In this document: positions 43,632 through 51,511 of the stretch, in pieces
How the letters are laid out: each line of letters starts with the position of its first letter
Position numbering within the stretch: position 1 is the first letter of the stretch
NCBI RefSeq assembly: GCF_018476905.1
Contig: NZ_JAHCVK010000001.1
Span: 310,001-374,000 of the forward strand
DNA length: 64,000 bases
DNA from: Geomobilimonas luticola
GTDB taxonomy: Bacteria > Desulfobacterota > Desulfuromonadia > Geobacterales > Geobacteraceae
Direction: 5' to 3'
Translations under genes and position numbers: made by a program
Notes under the pieces: generated by a model
The model's input: only the letters and a program-made list of their open reading frames with translations
Told to the model about the DNA's origin: nothing
Database searches by the model: none

Positions 43632-45917
43632 CTACAGCTTGTTGATGAACACTTCCCGCGGCTTGCTCGTCCCGTCGCTCGGGCCGACGATCCCTTCCTG
43701 CTCCATCTTCTCGATGATGCGTGCCGCCCGGTTGTAGCCGATCCGGAGTCGCCGCTGGATCATGGAAATGGATGCCTGACGGGTCTCTGCCACCAGGGCC
43801 ACCGCATCGTCGTACCGCTCGTCAAGCTCCTCTTCGGCATCGCCTCCCCCCTCGCTCCCCGCCTTCATCTCCAGGATCGACTTGTCGTAGACCGGCTTCC
43901 CTTGCTTTTTCAGGAACTCCACCACCCGCTGCACCTCGGCGTCGGAGACGAAGGCGCCGTGGGAGCGCATGAGCTTGGCGGTGCCGGGAGGGAGGAAGAG
44001 CATGTCCCCCGCCCCCAGGAGTGCTTCCGCGCCGTTGCAGTCGAGGATGGTCCGGGAATCGGTCTTGCTGGAGACCTGGAAGGAGATGCGGGCCGGGAAG
44101 TTCGCCTTGATGAGGCCGGTAATGACATCCACCGACGGCCGCTGGGTGGCAAGAATCAGGTGGATGCCGGCGGCACGGGCCATCTGGGCAAGCCGGGCGA
44201 TGGATTCCTCCAGCTCCCGCCCCGCCACCATCATCAGGTCGGCCAGTTCGTCCACGATCACCACGATGTAGGGGAGATGGCCATGCTCCAGTTCCTCGTC
44301 CCGGTCGAGGAACGCCTGGATGGCCGCCTCATCGCTGTCGGCACCCTCCTCCACCTCGTCGACCACCACCGTTTCCCTGGCTTTGTTGTCCGCCAGTTCC
44401 TTCTCCTCCCGCTCCAGTGCCTTGTTGTAGGAGTCGATGTTGCGCACGCTCTTGTCGGCCATGAGCCGGTAACGACGCCCCATCTCTTCAACCGCCCAGC
44501 GCAGGGCCAGGGCCGCCTTCTTCGGGTTGGTGACCACGGGGAGGAGCAGGTGGGGGATTCCCTCATAGATCGAGAGTTCCAGCATCTTGGGATCGACCAT
44601 GATGATCCGCACGTCCCGGGGGGTGGCGGTGTAGAGGAGGGAGAGGATCATGGTGTTGATGGAGACCGATTTGCCGGAGCCGGTGGCGCCCGCCACCAAC
44701 AGATGGGGCATGCGGGCCAGGTCGGTCACCAGCGGCGCACCGGCCACATCCTTGCCGAGGGCCATGGGAAGTTTGAGCTTGCCGCGATGGAATTCCTCGC
44801 TGGCAAATATCTCCTTCAGAAAGACCATTTCCCGGTCCCGATTGGGAAGCTCGATCCCCACCACCCCCTTGCCGGGGATGGGGGCGATGATCCGGATGGA
44901 AAGGGCCTGGAGCGCCATGGAAAGGTCGTCGGCCAGTCCGGCGATACGGCTCACCTTAACCCCCGGACCGGGGGCGAATTCGTACATGGTGACGACCGGA
45001 CCGGGACAGATCTCCACCACCTCGCCGTCCACGCCGAAGTCCTTGAGCTTCTTCTCCAGGAGCCGAGCGTTCATGGTGAGGGCTTCCCTGTCGACCCGCT
45101 TTTCTGTCGCCGGCGGCGTATCCAGGAGCGACAGGGGAGGAGTCTGGTAGGCGCCGTCGCTCTTGACGAATTCGAAGGCCTCCTGGACCGGCTTCACTTT
45201 CTCCTCGTCCTTCTTCTTCTCCTTTTTCAGGAGCGGCGGAGGCGCCGGCACATGCACGGGGAGCGGCTTTATCACCGGAGCACCCGCCTCGGCCGGTTTC
45301 GGCTCTTTCTCCATCAGCTCCCGGTTGAGCGCCCTTCGCTCCCAGAAGCGTGCCCACCTGGCTCCCAGCGCCCCGAGCCACCAATCGGCGAACAGGACAA
45401 AGGAGAAGCGGGAGAGGATCATGATCGACGCGGCCAGCATGGGGAGCAGCAGCAGCAGCGCCCCCGGCGCGCCGAGGAAGCTCTTGAGGAGCGAAACGGT
45501 CTGGTATCCCACGGCCCCCCCGGTAGGGACCCGCTGCCCGAAGAGGGTGGTAAATTCCAGGTTGAACGCGAAGAGAGACGAAAGGGAGACAAGGAGCCCT
45601 GCGTAGGCGAACCACTTGTAGCCACGCCACTTCACCTCCTTGAAGCGGAGAAAGAGGTAGGCGAGGAAGAGGAGCGCGCCGGGGACCAGGTAGCCGGCCA
45701 GTCCGGTGGTCTGGAGGAGCAGGTCGGCCATCTCCGCCCCGAGCCGGCCGCCGAAGTTGCGGACTCGGGCCTCGGAGGAGAAGCTGTTGAAGGAAAGGTC
45801 GTCGGTCCGGTAGGAAAGGAGGGAGATGAGCACGAACAGCCCCGCCGCACCAAGCGCCATCCCCTGAATCTCTTTCTTCAGTTTGTCCTTTTTGTCGGCT
45901 TTTTCGTCCATTCCCAT
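43632..45917 (-). CDS. ftsK: DNA translocase FtsK
   Basis: FtsK pumps chromosomal DNA at the division septum and coordinates dimer resolution. With ATG at 45917 the product is 761 residues. It has four membrane spans in the first 180 residues, a short Pro/Lys-rich linker (about 200-260), the RecA-like motor (Walker A GATGSGKSVSIN at about 405; DELADLMMVAGRE), and a C-terminal gamma winged helix (ISMIQRRLRIGYNRAARIIEKMEQEGIVGPSDG). This linker is much shorter than in Escherichia coli. The frame is open to 45956, but those 13 residues fall inside an inverted-repeat element, so the later ATG is preferred; its ribosome-binding site is weak. Confidence 0.95.
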   Translation of the reverse strand: MGMDEKADKKDKLKKEIQGMALGAAGLFVLISLLSYRTDDLSFNSFSSEARVRNFGGRLGAEMADLLLQTTGLAGYLVPGALLFLAYLFLRFKEVKWRGYKWFAYAGLLVSLSSLFAFNLEFTTLFGQRVPTGGAVGYQTVSLLKSFLGAPGALLLLLPMLAASIMILSRFSFVLFADWWLGALGARWARFWERRALNRELMEKEPKPAEAGAPVIKPLPVHVPAPPPLLKKEKKKDEEKVKPVQEAFEFVKSDGAYQTPPLSLLDTPPATEKRVDREALTMNARLLEKKLKDFGVDGEVVEICPGPVVTMYEFAPGPGVKVSRIAGLADDLSMALQALSIRIIAPIPGKGVVGIELPNRDREMVFLKEIFASEEFHRGKLKLPMALGKDVAGAPLVTDLARMPHLLVAGATGSGKSVSINTMILSLLYTATPRDVRIIMVDPKMLELSIYEGIPHLLLPVVTNPKKAALALRWAVEEMGRRYRLMADKSVRNIDSYNKALEREEKELADNKARETVVVDEVEEGADSDEAAIQAFLDRDEELEHGHLPYIVVIVDELADLMMVAGRELEESIARLAQMARAAGIHLILATQRPSVDVITGLIKANFPARISFQVSSKTDSRTILDCNGAEALLGAGDMLFLPPGTAKLMRSHGAFVSDAEVQRVVEFLKKQGKPVYDKSILEMKAGSEGGGDAEEELDERYDDAVALVAETRQASISMIQRRLRIGYNRAARIIEKMEQEGIVGPSDGTSKPREVFINKL

Positions 45918-45929
45918 CGTGTCGCTTTC

Positions 45930-45991
45930 GTAGGGGCGATCCTCGTGATCGCCCATTGCAGGGTCAGGGCAAACACAAGATTCGCCCCTAC
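45930..45991. repeat. 62-bp inverted-repeat element between the RNase J gene and ftsK
   Basis: 25-bp arms at 45930-45954 and 45967-45991 match at 20 of 25 positions when one is reversed, each beginning GTAGGGGCGA and ending GCCC, around a 12-bp centre. The right arm contains the stop codon of the RNase J gene, and the left arm lies just before the ftsK start. It is distinct in sequence from the 43.5-kb element. Confidence 0.8.
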
Positions 45992-47664
45992 ATCTCCAGT
46001 ATCAAAGGGAGTATCACCGGTCGCCGCTCGATGGTCTTGTTGAAAAAGCGCCGGAGCACCCGCCGCACCTCCTGGCGCACCTCGCCCCAGTCGGCCATGA
46101 CCTCCACGTTGTGGAGGGCAAGGGTGTCCTCCACCACCTTCCGCGCCTCGTCCAGGTACTCCTGGCTCTCGTCCTCGAACACGAAGCCGCGGGAGACGAT
46201 GTCCGGCCCGTAGATGATGTCGCCACTCCCCTGGTTGATGCCGATGATGACCACCACCATGCCGTCCTGGGAGAGGTGGCGCCGATCCTTGAGCACCACG
46301 TCCCCCACGTCGCCGATCCCTTTCCCATCCACGAAGACGCGCCCCGTCTCCACCCGGTCGGTGATGGCGCCCTTTCCGTCGGCAAAGGTGACGACGTCGC
46401 CGTTCACCGCGAGGATGCACCGTTCCCGGGGAACCCCCACCTTCTGGGCCAGCTGTGAGTGCTTCACCAGGTGGCGGTACTCGCCGTGCACCGGGATGAA
46501 GTAGCGGGGACGGACGATGTTCTGCATCAGCTTCAGCTCTTCCTGGCTGGCATGGCCGGAGACATGTACCTCCGAGACCTTCTCGTGGTAGACCTCGGCA
46601 CCGCGCCGGTAAAGGTGGTTGATCAGATCGGAGATGGTCTTCTCGTTACCCGGGATAAAGCGGGAAGAGAGAATCACCGTGTCCCCCTCCTCCAGCTTGA
46701 TCTGCTTGTGGTCGTCCATGGCAATCCGGGTAAGGGCGCTCATGGGCTCCCCCTGGGAGCCGGTGGTGATCATGCAGACCTGTTCCTTGGGGAGGCGGGG
46801 GAGGTCCTTCAGGTCCATGAGAAGATCGTCGGGAACGCTCAGGTACCCGAGTTCCCGGGCTATCTGGACATTGGCAATCATGGAACGGCCGTTCAGGAGC
46901 ACCTTGCGTCCCGATCGTGCGGCCGAAACCATCACCTGCCTGACCCGGTGGATATTGCTGGAAAAAGCCGCCACGATAATCCGCCCCGAACATTTGGGGA
47001 AAATATCGTCGAAGGCCTCTCCCACCAGGGCCTCCGACAGGGTATAGCCTTCCCGTTCCACGTTGGTGGAATCGGCCATGAGCGCCAGTACCCCCTCCTC
47101 GCCGTAGCGGGCCAGGGTCACCAGGTCGGTCAGCTCCCCGTCCACCGGTGTCTGGTCGAGCTTGAAGTCGCCGGTGTGGATCACCACCCCTTCGGGAGTG
47201 CGGATCGCCAGGGCGCAGCCATCCACGATGGAGTGGGCTACCCGGATGAACTCGATCTCGAAGAGGCCGACGTCGACCCGTTGCCGGGGCTTCACCACCC
47301 GCAGGTCCACACGCTCATCGAGATCGAACTCCTTGAGCTTTTCCTTGACGAAGCCGAGGGTCAGGGCGGTACCGTAGATAGGGGGGTTCAGTTCCTGGAG
47401 AACGAAGGGAAGCGCACCGATGTGGTCCTCGTGGCCGTGGGTGAGGAATATCCCCCGCACCCGGTCGGCCCGCTCCCGCAGGTAGGCGATGTCGGGGATA
47501 ACCAGGTCGATGCCGAGCATGTGGGGCTCGGGAAACATGAGCCCGCAGTCGACCACGATGATGTCGTCGCCGTACTCGAACACCGCCATGTTGAGCCCGA
47601 TCTCCCCCAACCCGCCGAGGGGGATGATGCGCAGGCCAGGGTTGTCACTGTAGGTCATTTCCAT
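45988..47664 (-). CDS. rnj: Ribonuclease J
   Basis: RNase J is a metallo-beta-lactamase-fold 5'-to-3' exonuclease and endonuclease for mRNA decay and rRNA processing. The 558-residue product has the N-terminal MBL core with the metal motif HGHEDHIG. It has the beta-CASP domain (ADSTNVEREG, AAFSSNIHRVRQVM, TTGSQGEPMSALTRIA), SGHASQEELKLM, and a C-terminal domain. ATG at 47664 is chosen with CAAGG six bases upstream; TTG at 47679 and ATG at 47658 are in frame. The last codon is followed by a TAG that lies inside an inverted-repeat element, so the natural end may have been changed by its insertion. Confidence 0.95.
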   Translation of the reverse strand: MEMTYSDNPGLRIIPLGGLGEIGLNMAVFEYGDDIIVVDCGLMFPEPHMLGIDLVIPDIAYLRERADRVRGIFLTHGHEDHIGALPFVLQELNPPIYGTALTLGFVKEKLKEFDLDERVDLRVVKPRQRVDVGLFEIEFIRVAHSIVDGCALAIRTPEGVVIHTGDFKLDQTPVDGELTDLVTLARYGEEGVLALMADSTNVEREGYTLSEALVGEAFDDIFPKCSGRIIVAAFSSNIHRVRQVMVSAARSGRKVLLNGRSMIANVQIARELGYLSVPDDLLMDLKDLPRLPKEQVCMITTGSQGEPMSALTRIAMDDHKQIKLEEGDTVILSSRFIPGNEKTISDLINHLYRRGAEVYHEKVSEVHVSGHASQEELKLMQNIVRPRYFIPVHGEYRHLVKHSQLAQKVGVPRERCILAVNGDVVTFADGKGAITDRVETGRVFVDGKGIGDVGDVVLKDRRHLSQDGMVVVIIGINQGSGDIIYGPDIVSRGFVFEDESQEYLDEARKVVEDTLALHNVEVMADWGEVRQEVRRVLRRFFNKTIERRPVILPLILEM

Positions 47665-47706
47665 GAGAGCCTTGAACAAAATGTGTTCTGTATCCTTGGA
47701 GGGATG

Positions 47707-48120
47707 TCAGGACTTCTGCGCCCCCGCCTCCCCCTGCAGTTTCACCAGCTGGGCGATTTTTGCGTCACACCGGGCAATCCACCACGTCCCCGGCCTGGTC
47801 AGTCCCCAGGTCGAATAAAACGAGCTGCGCAGGGCACGGTAGGCGACCAGGGCAAGTTGTCGGTCCCCATTTTCCTCCCGCTCCTCGGCGATCCCCCAGA
47901 GTTTTTCGGCGGTGCGCTCCACCAGGGGACTGCCGGGGGTGTACATGTGGATTGCTGCCTCGTATCCGGCTATGGCGGCAACGAAATCACCCTTCGCCAG
48001 GGCAGCCTCACCCCGGTTGAACTGGCTCCACTGCCGATACCAGGAGTTCCCCCAGATGAGAATTATGGCGATGATCGCCGTGACGACAACGTTCACGGCA
48101 ATGGTTTTGGCCTTGTCCAT
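47707..48120 (-). CDS. Membrane-anchored protein with a TPR-like region, unknown function
   Basis: A 137-residue protein I cannot assign to a named family. One N-terminal membrane span (residues about 7-23, VNVVVTAIIAIILIWG) is followed by helices that resemble one or two TPR units (FNRGEAALAKGDFVAAIAGYEAAIHMY, AEEREENGDRQLALVAYRALRSS) and an aromatic C-terminal part (STWGLTRPGTWWIARCDAKI). It would face the periplasm. It lies between a 60-residue membrane protein (6 bp upstream) and the RNase J gene (42 bp downstream). Confidence 0.7.
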   Translation of the reverse strand: MDKAKTIAVNVVVTAIIAIILIWGNSWYRQWSQFNRGEAALAKGDFVAAIAGYEAAIHMYTPGSPLVERTAEKLWGIAEEREENGDRQLALVAYRALRSSFYSTWGLTRPGTWWIARCDAKIAQLVKLQGEAGAQKS

Positions 48121-48126
48121 ACGCTC

Positions 48127-48309
48127 CTACCCCTGGAAGAATCCGGGAACGGTTACGAGGAGTGCTCCGAGCAGGGCACTGCAGAGCCCTGCCAGCACCA
48201 CCAGCGCCGCTACGATATCGAAAGGTCTCTTAAGCCGGTGGGCAGCGGGGAAACCCCACCCCATGGCAATCAGCCCCACGACAATAAGTGCACTATGCAG
48301 CATCAACAT
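48127..48309 (-). CDS. Small two-span membrane protein, 60 aa
   Basis: A 60-residue hydrophobic protein with two predicted spans (about residues 5-20 and 31-55), joined by a short basic loop (AAHRLKRPFD). The ATG at 48309 is chosen because GGAG lies seven bases upstream; an earlier ATG at 48333 lies inside the end of plsC and has no such site. It is one base away from the plsC stop, so translation is coupled. I do not recognise a family. Confidence 0.6.
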   Translation of the reverse strand: MLMLHSALIVVGLIAMGWGFPAAHRLKRPFDIVAALVVLAGLCSALLGALLVTVPGFFQG

Positions 48310-48310
48310 G

Positions 48311-49012
48311 TCAATTCTCCAGGCCGGCGGCAATGGCCGTCCTGACCCGCTCCAGCAGCTCTTCGCGCCCCTTGCCGCTCCCGTCGGTCACCGGAATGGG
48401 CGCCCCGAAGCGGACGGAGATGGTGCCGGGGTAGAGCTCGATCCGTTTTGACGGGTTAACCTCCCGGCTGCCGTTGATGGTCACCGGCACCACGGGAACC
48501 CCGGCCTTGCCGGCCAGAAGAAATCCCCCCTTCTTGAAGGGAAGGAGATTGCCGTCCGGGGTCCGCGTCCCCTCGGGAAAAATCACGACGCTTTGTCCCG
48601 CCCGGATCAGGGTGGCAGCCCGCTCCATGCTTTTCAGGGCCTGTCGCCCATCGCTCCGGTCCAGGGGGACGTAACCTGCCCGCCGCATGGAGTGGCCAAA
48701 GATCGGAATGGAGAACAGCTCCTCTTTGGCTATCCAGGAGAAGCGGTAGGGAATGGCCCTGAACAGGGCATGGATATCGAAATTACCCTGGTGGTTACTC
48801 ATGTAGATGACCGGCTGGTCGCCTGGAACCAGCTCCTGGCCGATTACCGTCAGCCGTACGCCCGCCATCCGGAGGCTTATGAGGCTCCAAAGCCGGGCAT
48901 GGCCATGGTACAACCGTCCGGTGGGATCGAACAGAGTGGCGATGATCGCGCTGAACGCAAAGGCGAACGTCAGCGGGACAAAGATCAGCAGAAACAGGTA
49001 TGCTCTCAGCAT
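48311..49012 (-). CDS. plsC: 1-acyl-sn-glycerol-3-phosphate acyltransferase
   Basis: PlsC adds the second acyl chain to make phosphatidic acid in the inner membrane. The 233-residue product starts with a membrane segment (residues 3-26). It then shows the HX4D active site (NHQGNFD, His74-Asp79), FSWIAKEELFSIPIFGHSMRRAGYVPLDR, and the glycerol-phosphate-binding FPEGTRTPDG followed by PFKKGGFLLAGKAGVPVVPV. The canonical NHxSxxD has Gly in place of Ser here. ATG at 49012 is chosen with GGAG nine bases upstream; the frame extends to 49069. Confidence 0.94.
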   Translation of the reverse strand: MLRAYLFLLIFVPLTFAFAFSAIIATLFDPTGRLYHGHARLWSLISLRMAGVRLTVIGQELVPGDQPVIYMSNHQGNFDIHALFRAIPYRFSWIAKEELFSIPIFGHSMRRAGYVPLDRSDGRQALKSMERAATLIRAGQSVVIFPEGTRTPDGNLLPFKKGGFLLAGKAGVPVVPVTINGSREVNPSKRIELYPGTISVRFGAPIPVTDGSGKGREELLERVRTAIAAGLEN

Positions 49013-49219
49013 AGGGGCTACTCCGGCGCTTAACCTGTCAAACTTACTTTTTTTCCCCGCCGGAGTCAAACCAAATATGCACCAGACGCGGCGTCACCCC
49101 CCCTTCCCCTTCGTATTTGTTGTGGCGGGCGCACATCAAATAGCTCTTGCCAGCCGACAGCTAATTATATAGACTGCCTCATTCGAAGCATATTCAATCA
49201 CGGTGGCAAGGAGCAGCGT

Positions 49220-49660
49220 ATGGCGAGCCTCAATAAGGTGATGTTGATTGGAAACCTGGGGAAGGACCCGGAAGTCCGCTACACGGCATCCGGCACTGCG
49301 GTTGCGAGCTTCTCCGTGGCAACCAGCGAAAAGTTCAAGAGCAAGTCCGGGGAGTGGGAAGAAAAGACCGAATGGCACAACGTCACCCTCTGGGCACGGC
49401 TGGCAGAGATCGCCGGCGAATACCTCTCCAAGGGGAAGACCGTTTACATCGAGGGGCGTCTCCAGACCCGGAAATGGCAGGATCGGGATGGCAAGGACCG
49501 CTACACCACCGAAATCGTCGGGGAAAAGATGCAGATGCTCTCCGGCAAGGGGGAAGGCGGCGGCCGACAGGGGGGCGGCCGGCCCGATTCCCAGGAGCAC
49601 AACAGCGCCCCGAGTTACGACGAGCCGGCGTTCAACCCGGATGACGATATTCCCTTTTAG
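49220..49660 (+). CDS. ssb: Single-stranded DNA-binding protein
   Basis: SSB coats single-stranded DNA during replication and repair. The 146-residue product has an N-terminal OB fold (residues 3-105; [61 protein letters not shown]), a Gly-rich linker, and the acidic tail DDDIPF that recruits partner proteins. An AAGGAG site lies six bases before the ATG. It is a single gene between divergent plsC and its own terminator. A possible promoter (TTGCCA, 15 bp, TATAGA) lies about 45-75 bp upstream. Confidence 0.97.
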   Translation: MASLNKVMLIGNLGKDPEVRYTASGTAVASFSVATSEKFKSKSGEWEEKTEWHNVTLWARLAEIAGEYLSKGKTVYIEGRLQTRKWQDRDGKDRYTTEIVGEKMQMLSGKGEGGGRQGGGRPDSQEHNSAPSYDEPAFNPDDDIPF

Positions 49661-49696
49661 CAACTACCGTTGAACTATCTCTTACCCAAGCACAGA

Positions 49697-49727
49697 AAAG
49701 GCAACCGCTTCCGGTTGCCTTTTTTTC
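49697..49727 (+). terminator. Terminator after ssb
   Basis: A stem AAAGGCAACCG / CGGTTGCCTTT has a 4-nt loop and ends in seven T. The A-run on the left would also help terminate the converging diguanylate cyclase transcript. Confidence 0.92.
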
Positions 49728-49752
49728 GTACGACCTCTTTCATTCTCCCCTG

Positions 49753-50994
49753 TTACTCCGCCGCCAGTTCCACCCGGTTCTTCCCGCCATGTTTGGCCCG
49801 GTAGAGGGCATCGTCCGCCGCCTTGACAAGGTCGTCCGGAGTGGTCCCGTGCTGGGGGAAGGCCGCCACGCCGATGCTGACCGTAGCCGTGCGGCCGTCG
49901 ATGTCAAGCCGCTCAACGTCTCGCCTGATCCGCTCCGCGAAAGCCATGGCATTGATGCTGGATGAGCGCTCCCCCTCCGTTCCTCCCTGGAGCGGAGTCT
50001 CCGGCAGGATGATGGCAAATTCCTCGCCGCCGTAGCGGCATGGGACATCCACGTCATAAGGGGGTTCGGTTTCACTCCTCCGGATGTTGTCCCTGAACAC
50101 TTGGGCAACCCCTTTCAGGAGCCGGTCCCCTTCCAGGTGGCCATAGGTATCGTTGAACTTCTTGAAGTTGTCAAGGTCGAGGAGGATCACGGAAAAAACG
50201 TGGTCGTAGCGGAGCGAACGCTGGATCTCGCTGTTGAGGGTCTTGAAGAAGTAGGCCCGGTTGTAGAGCCTGGTCATCTGGTCTTTTATCACCATCAGCT
50301 TCAGATCGTTCTCCCGCTTCCGGATAATCGCCATGAGATAGGCCGAGATGATCGCCACGGTGCCGTTCATGAGGGAGACCCAGAACCAGAGGAGCATCAC
50401 GTAGACAAAATTGTGCTGCAGGGCGGGATCGATGAGCGGCATCCTGAGGGGGGGAATGACACTGTAGAATTCGGCCGTCAGGAGCGCCCCGTAGGTAAGG
50501 CCGCCGACGGCACCGATGAACCAGGCATCTCCGCGCCGTTCCAGGAGAAACGACGCCTCCAGGGTGAGGATGAGATAGACAGTCCAGAACCAGCTGAGGG
50601 CGCCGCCGCTGTAGTGGATAAGGATGGTGACGAACAGGATGTCCAGAAGGATCTGGAGGTGGTTGATGAAGACGAAATGGCTCAACTCCCGGAAATAACG
50701 GTGGTAAAACAGGTTGTACGCAACCACTGCCGCCATCGCCCCCCCCAGCACCAGTATCTGGGAAAGTTGCAGGTCGGTGACGTTGCCGCTGAAATACATG
50801 AACCCGCCGGCATACATGCCGTAACATGTCAGCAGGATCAGGAGCATCCACCGCGTTTTGACCACCAGCTGCATCCGCACCTGGGTCTCCGCCAGCATCT
50901 CCAGTTCCTGGGTAGTCGGGTCCCCCCGGTAGACGCCAAAGCGCTTAATGAGGGACTTGAACCACTCCATGCCTTCGATTCGTTCTGCTGTCAT
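49753..50994 (-). CDS. Membrane diguanylate cyclase (GGDEF domain)
   Basis: A 413-residue protein with a short cytoplasmic N-terminus and six predicted membrane spans (about residues 47-220), then a GGDEF domain (about 240-405). The active site reads GGEEF at about 322-326, which is functional in other cyclases. MTRLYNRAYFFKTL, ILLDLDNFKKFNDTYGH and VSIGVAAFPQHG are also present. It probably makes cyclic di-GMP in response to a membrane signal. The allosteric I-site, normally RxxD five residues before GGDEF, reads YDVD here, so product inhibition may be lost. The start has GGAG seven bases upstream. A PilZ protein is encoded at 56.5 kb. Confidence 0.93.
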   Translation of the reverse strand: MTAERIEGMEWFKSLIKRFGVYRGDPTTQELEMLAETQVRMQLVVKTRWMLLILLTCYGMYAGGFMYFSGNVTDLQLSQILVLGGAMAAVVAYNLFYHRYFRELSHFVFINHLQILLDILFVTILIHYSGGALSWFWTVYLILTLEASFLLERRGDAWFIGAVGGLTYGALLTAEFYSVIPPLRMPLIDPALQHNFVYVMLLWFWVSLMNGTVAIISAYLMAIIRKRENDLKLMVIKDQMTRLYNRAYFFKTLNSEIQRSLRYDHVFSVILLDLDNFKKFNDTYGHLEGDRLLKGVAQVFRDNIRRSETEPPYDVDVPCRYGGEEFAIILPETPLQGGTEGERSSSINAMAFAERIRRDVERLDIDGRTATVSIGVAAFPQHGTTPDDLVKAADDALYRAKHGGKNRVELAAE

Positions 50995-51147
50995 GACTGC
51001 TCTCCACGTTGCGAAACTCTTCCCTTGACGGTAAATGGGTTTTATTTATGCAATAAATATGCTAGGTTAGATAGTACAGGGCAATAACGGCAATCAACAC
51101 CCATGATTCTTTCCATGAAACGGCGAAATTCCCCTTCCGCACCGGGG

Positions 51148-51176
51148 TTGACAACGGCACCGTTTGGTGACATAGC
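51148..51176 (+). promoter_or_regulatory. Possible promoter of the selenoprotein gene
   Basis: A perfect TTGACA is followed after 17 bp by CATAGC (overlapping TAGCAT), 22 bp before the start codon. The -10 is a weak match. Confidence 0.4.
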
Positions 51177-51198
51177 ATTATCCAACAGGAGGTGAAAC

Positions 51199-51450
51199 AT
51201 GCGCATCCGGAAAAAGATCCTCGATTTCGAGTATGAGGAAGTGCTCGATGCCAGGACCCGCGAACTGATCCGGGTAGGCTGCGCCGTCGCCGTCGGGTGC
51301 CCCACCTGACTGAAGAAACACTTCGCGGCCGCGAAGGAAGCCGGTGCAACAGAAGCTGAACTGAAGGAAGCCCTGGCCTACGGCATGATCGCCCCCTCCG
51401 GACGGGCGAAGAACTTCGTGTTGAGCCTCTCGGACGACCTCGAACTGTAA
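51199..51450 (+). CDS. AhpD-like (carboxymuconolactone decarboxylase fold) selenoprotein with in-frame UGA
   Basis: An 83-residue protein interrupted by one in-frame UGA at 51307-51309 (codon 37), with a TAA stop at 51448. Reading UGA as selenocysteine gives a complete small CMD/AhpD domain. ARTRELIRVGCAVAVG leads into the redox motif C34-P-T-U37, followed by LKKHFAAAKEAGATEAELKEAL, which matches the family pattern where the second redox residue is usually cysteine (CxxC). The frame continues with coding character after the UGA, which argues against a stop or frameshift. A perfect AGGAGG site lies seven bases before the ATG. AhpD proteins act as thiol peroxidase-type or disulfide reductants. 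A MATE exporter follows; a diguanylate cyclase diverges upstream. Known Geobacter-type genomes encode similar selenoproteins. Confidence 0.85.
51321..51336 (+). promoter_or_regulatory. SECIS-like hairpin in the selenoprotein mRNA
   Basis: Arms CTTCGC and GCGAAG, six perfect base pairs, enclose the loop GGCC starting 11 nt after the in-frame UGA. Bacterial SECIS elements sit right after the UGA inside the coding region and carry G-rich apical loops. The match is by position and shape, not by a strict consensus. Confidence 0.55.
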
Positions 51451-51464
51451 TTCCCTCACATTCA

Positions 51465-51484
51465 GGGCACGCGCCGTCGTGCCC
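51465..51484 (+). terminator. Hairpin between the selenoprotein and MATE genes
   Basis: A 7-bp stem GGGCACG / CGTGCCC with a 6-nt loop lies 14 bp after the selenoprotein stop and 27 bp before the MATE start. The following TTCCCC is a poor T-run, so it may only attenuate transcription. Confidence 0.35.
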
Positions 51485-51511
51485 TTCCCCGACACCGTCA
51501 GAAACAGGAAC

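Noticed and set aside
51199-51450. Pseudogene or frameshift reading of the UGA in the AhpD-like gene
   Set aside because: The frame, length and family pattern continue without change after the UGA, and the UGA sits exactly at a redox-active position.
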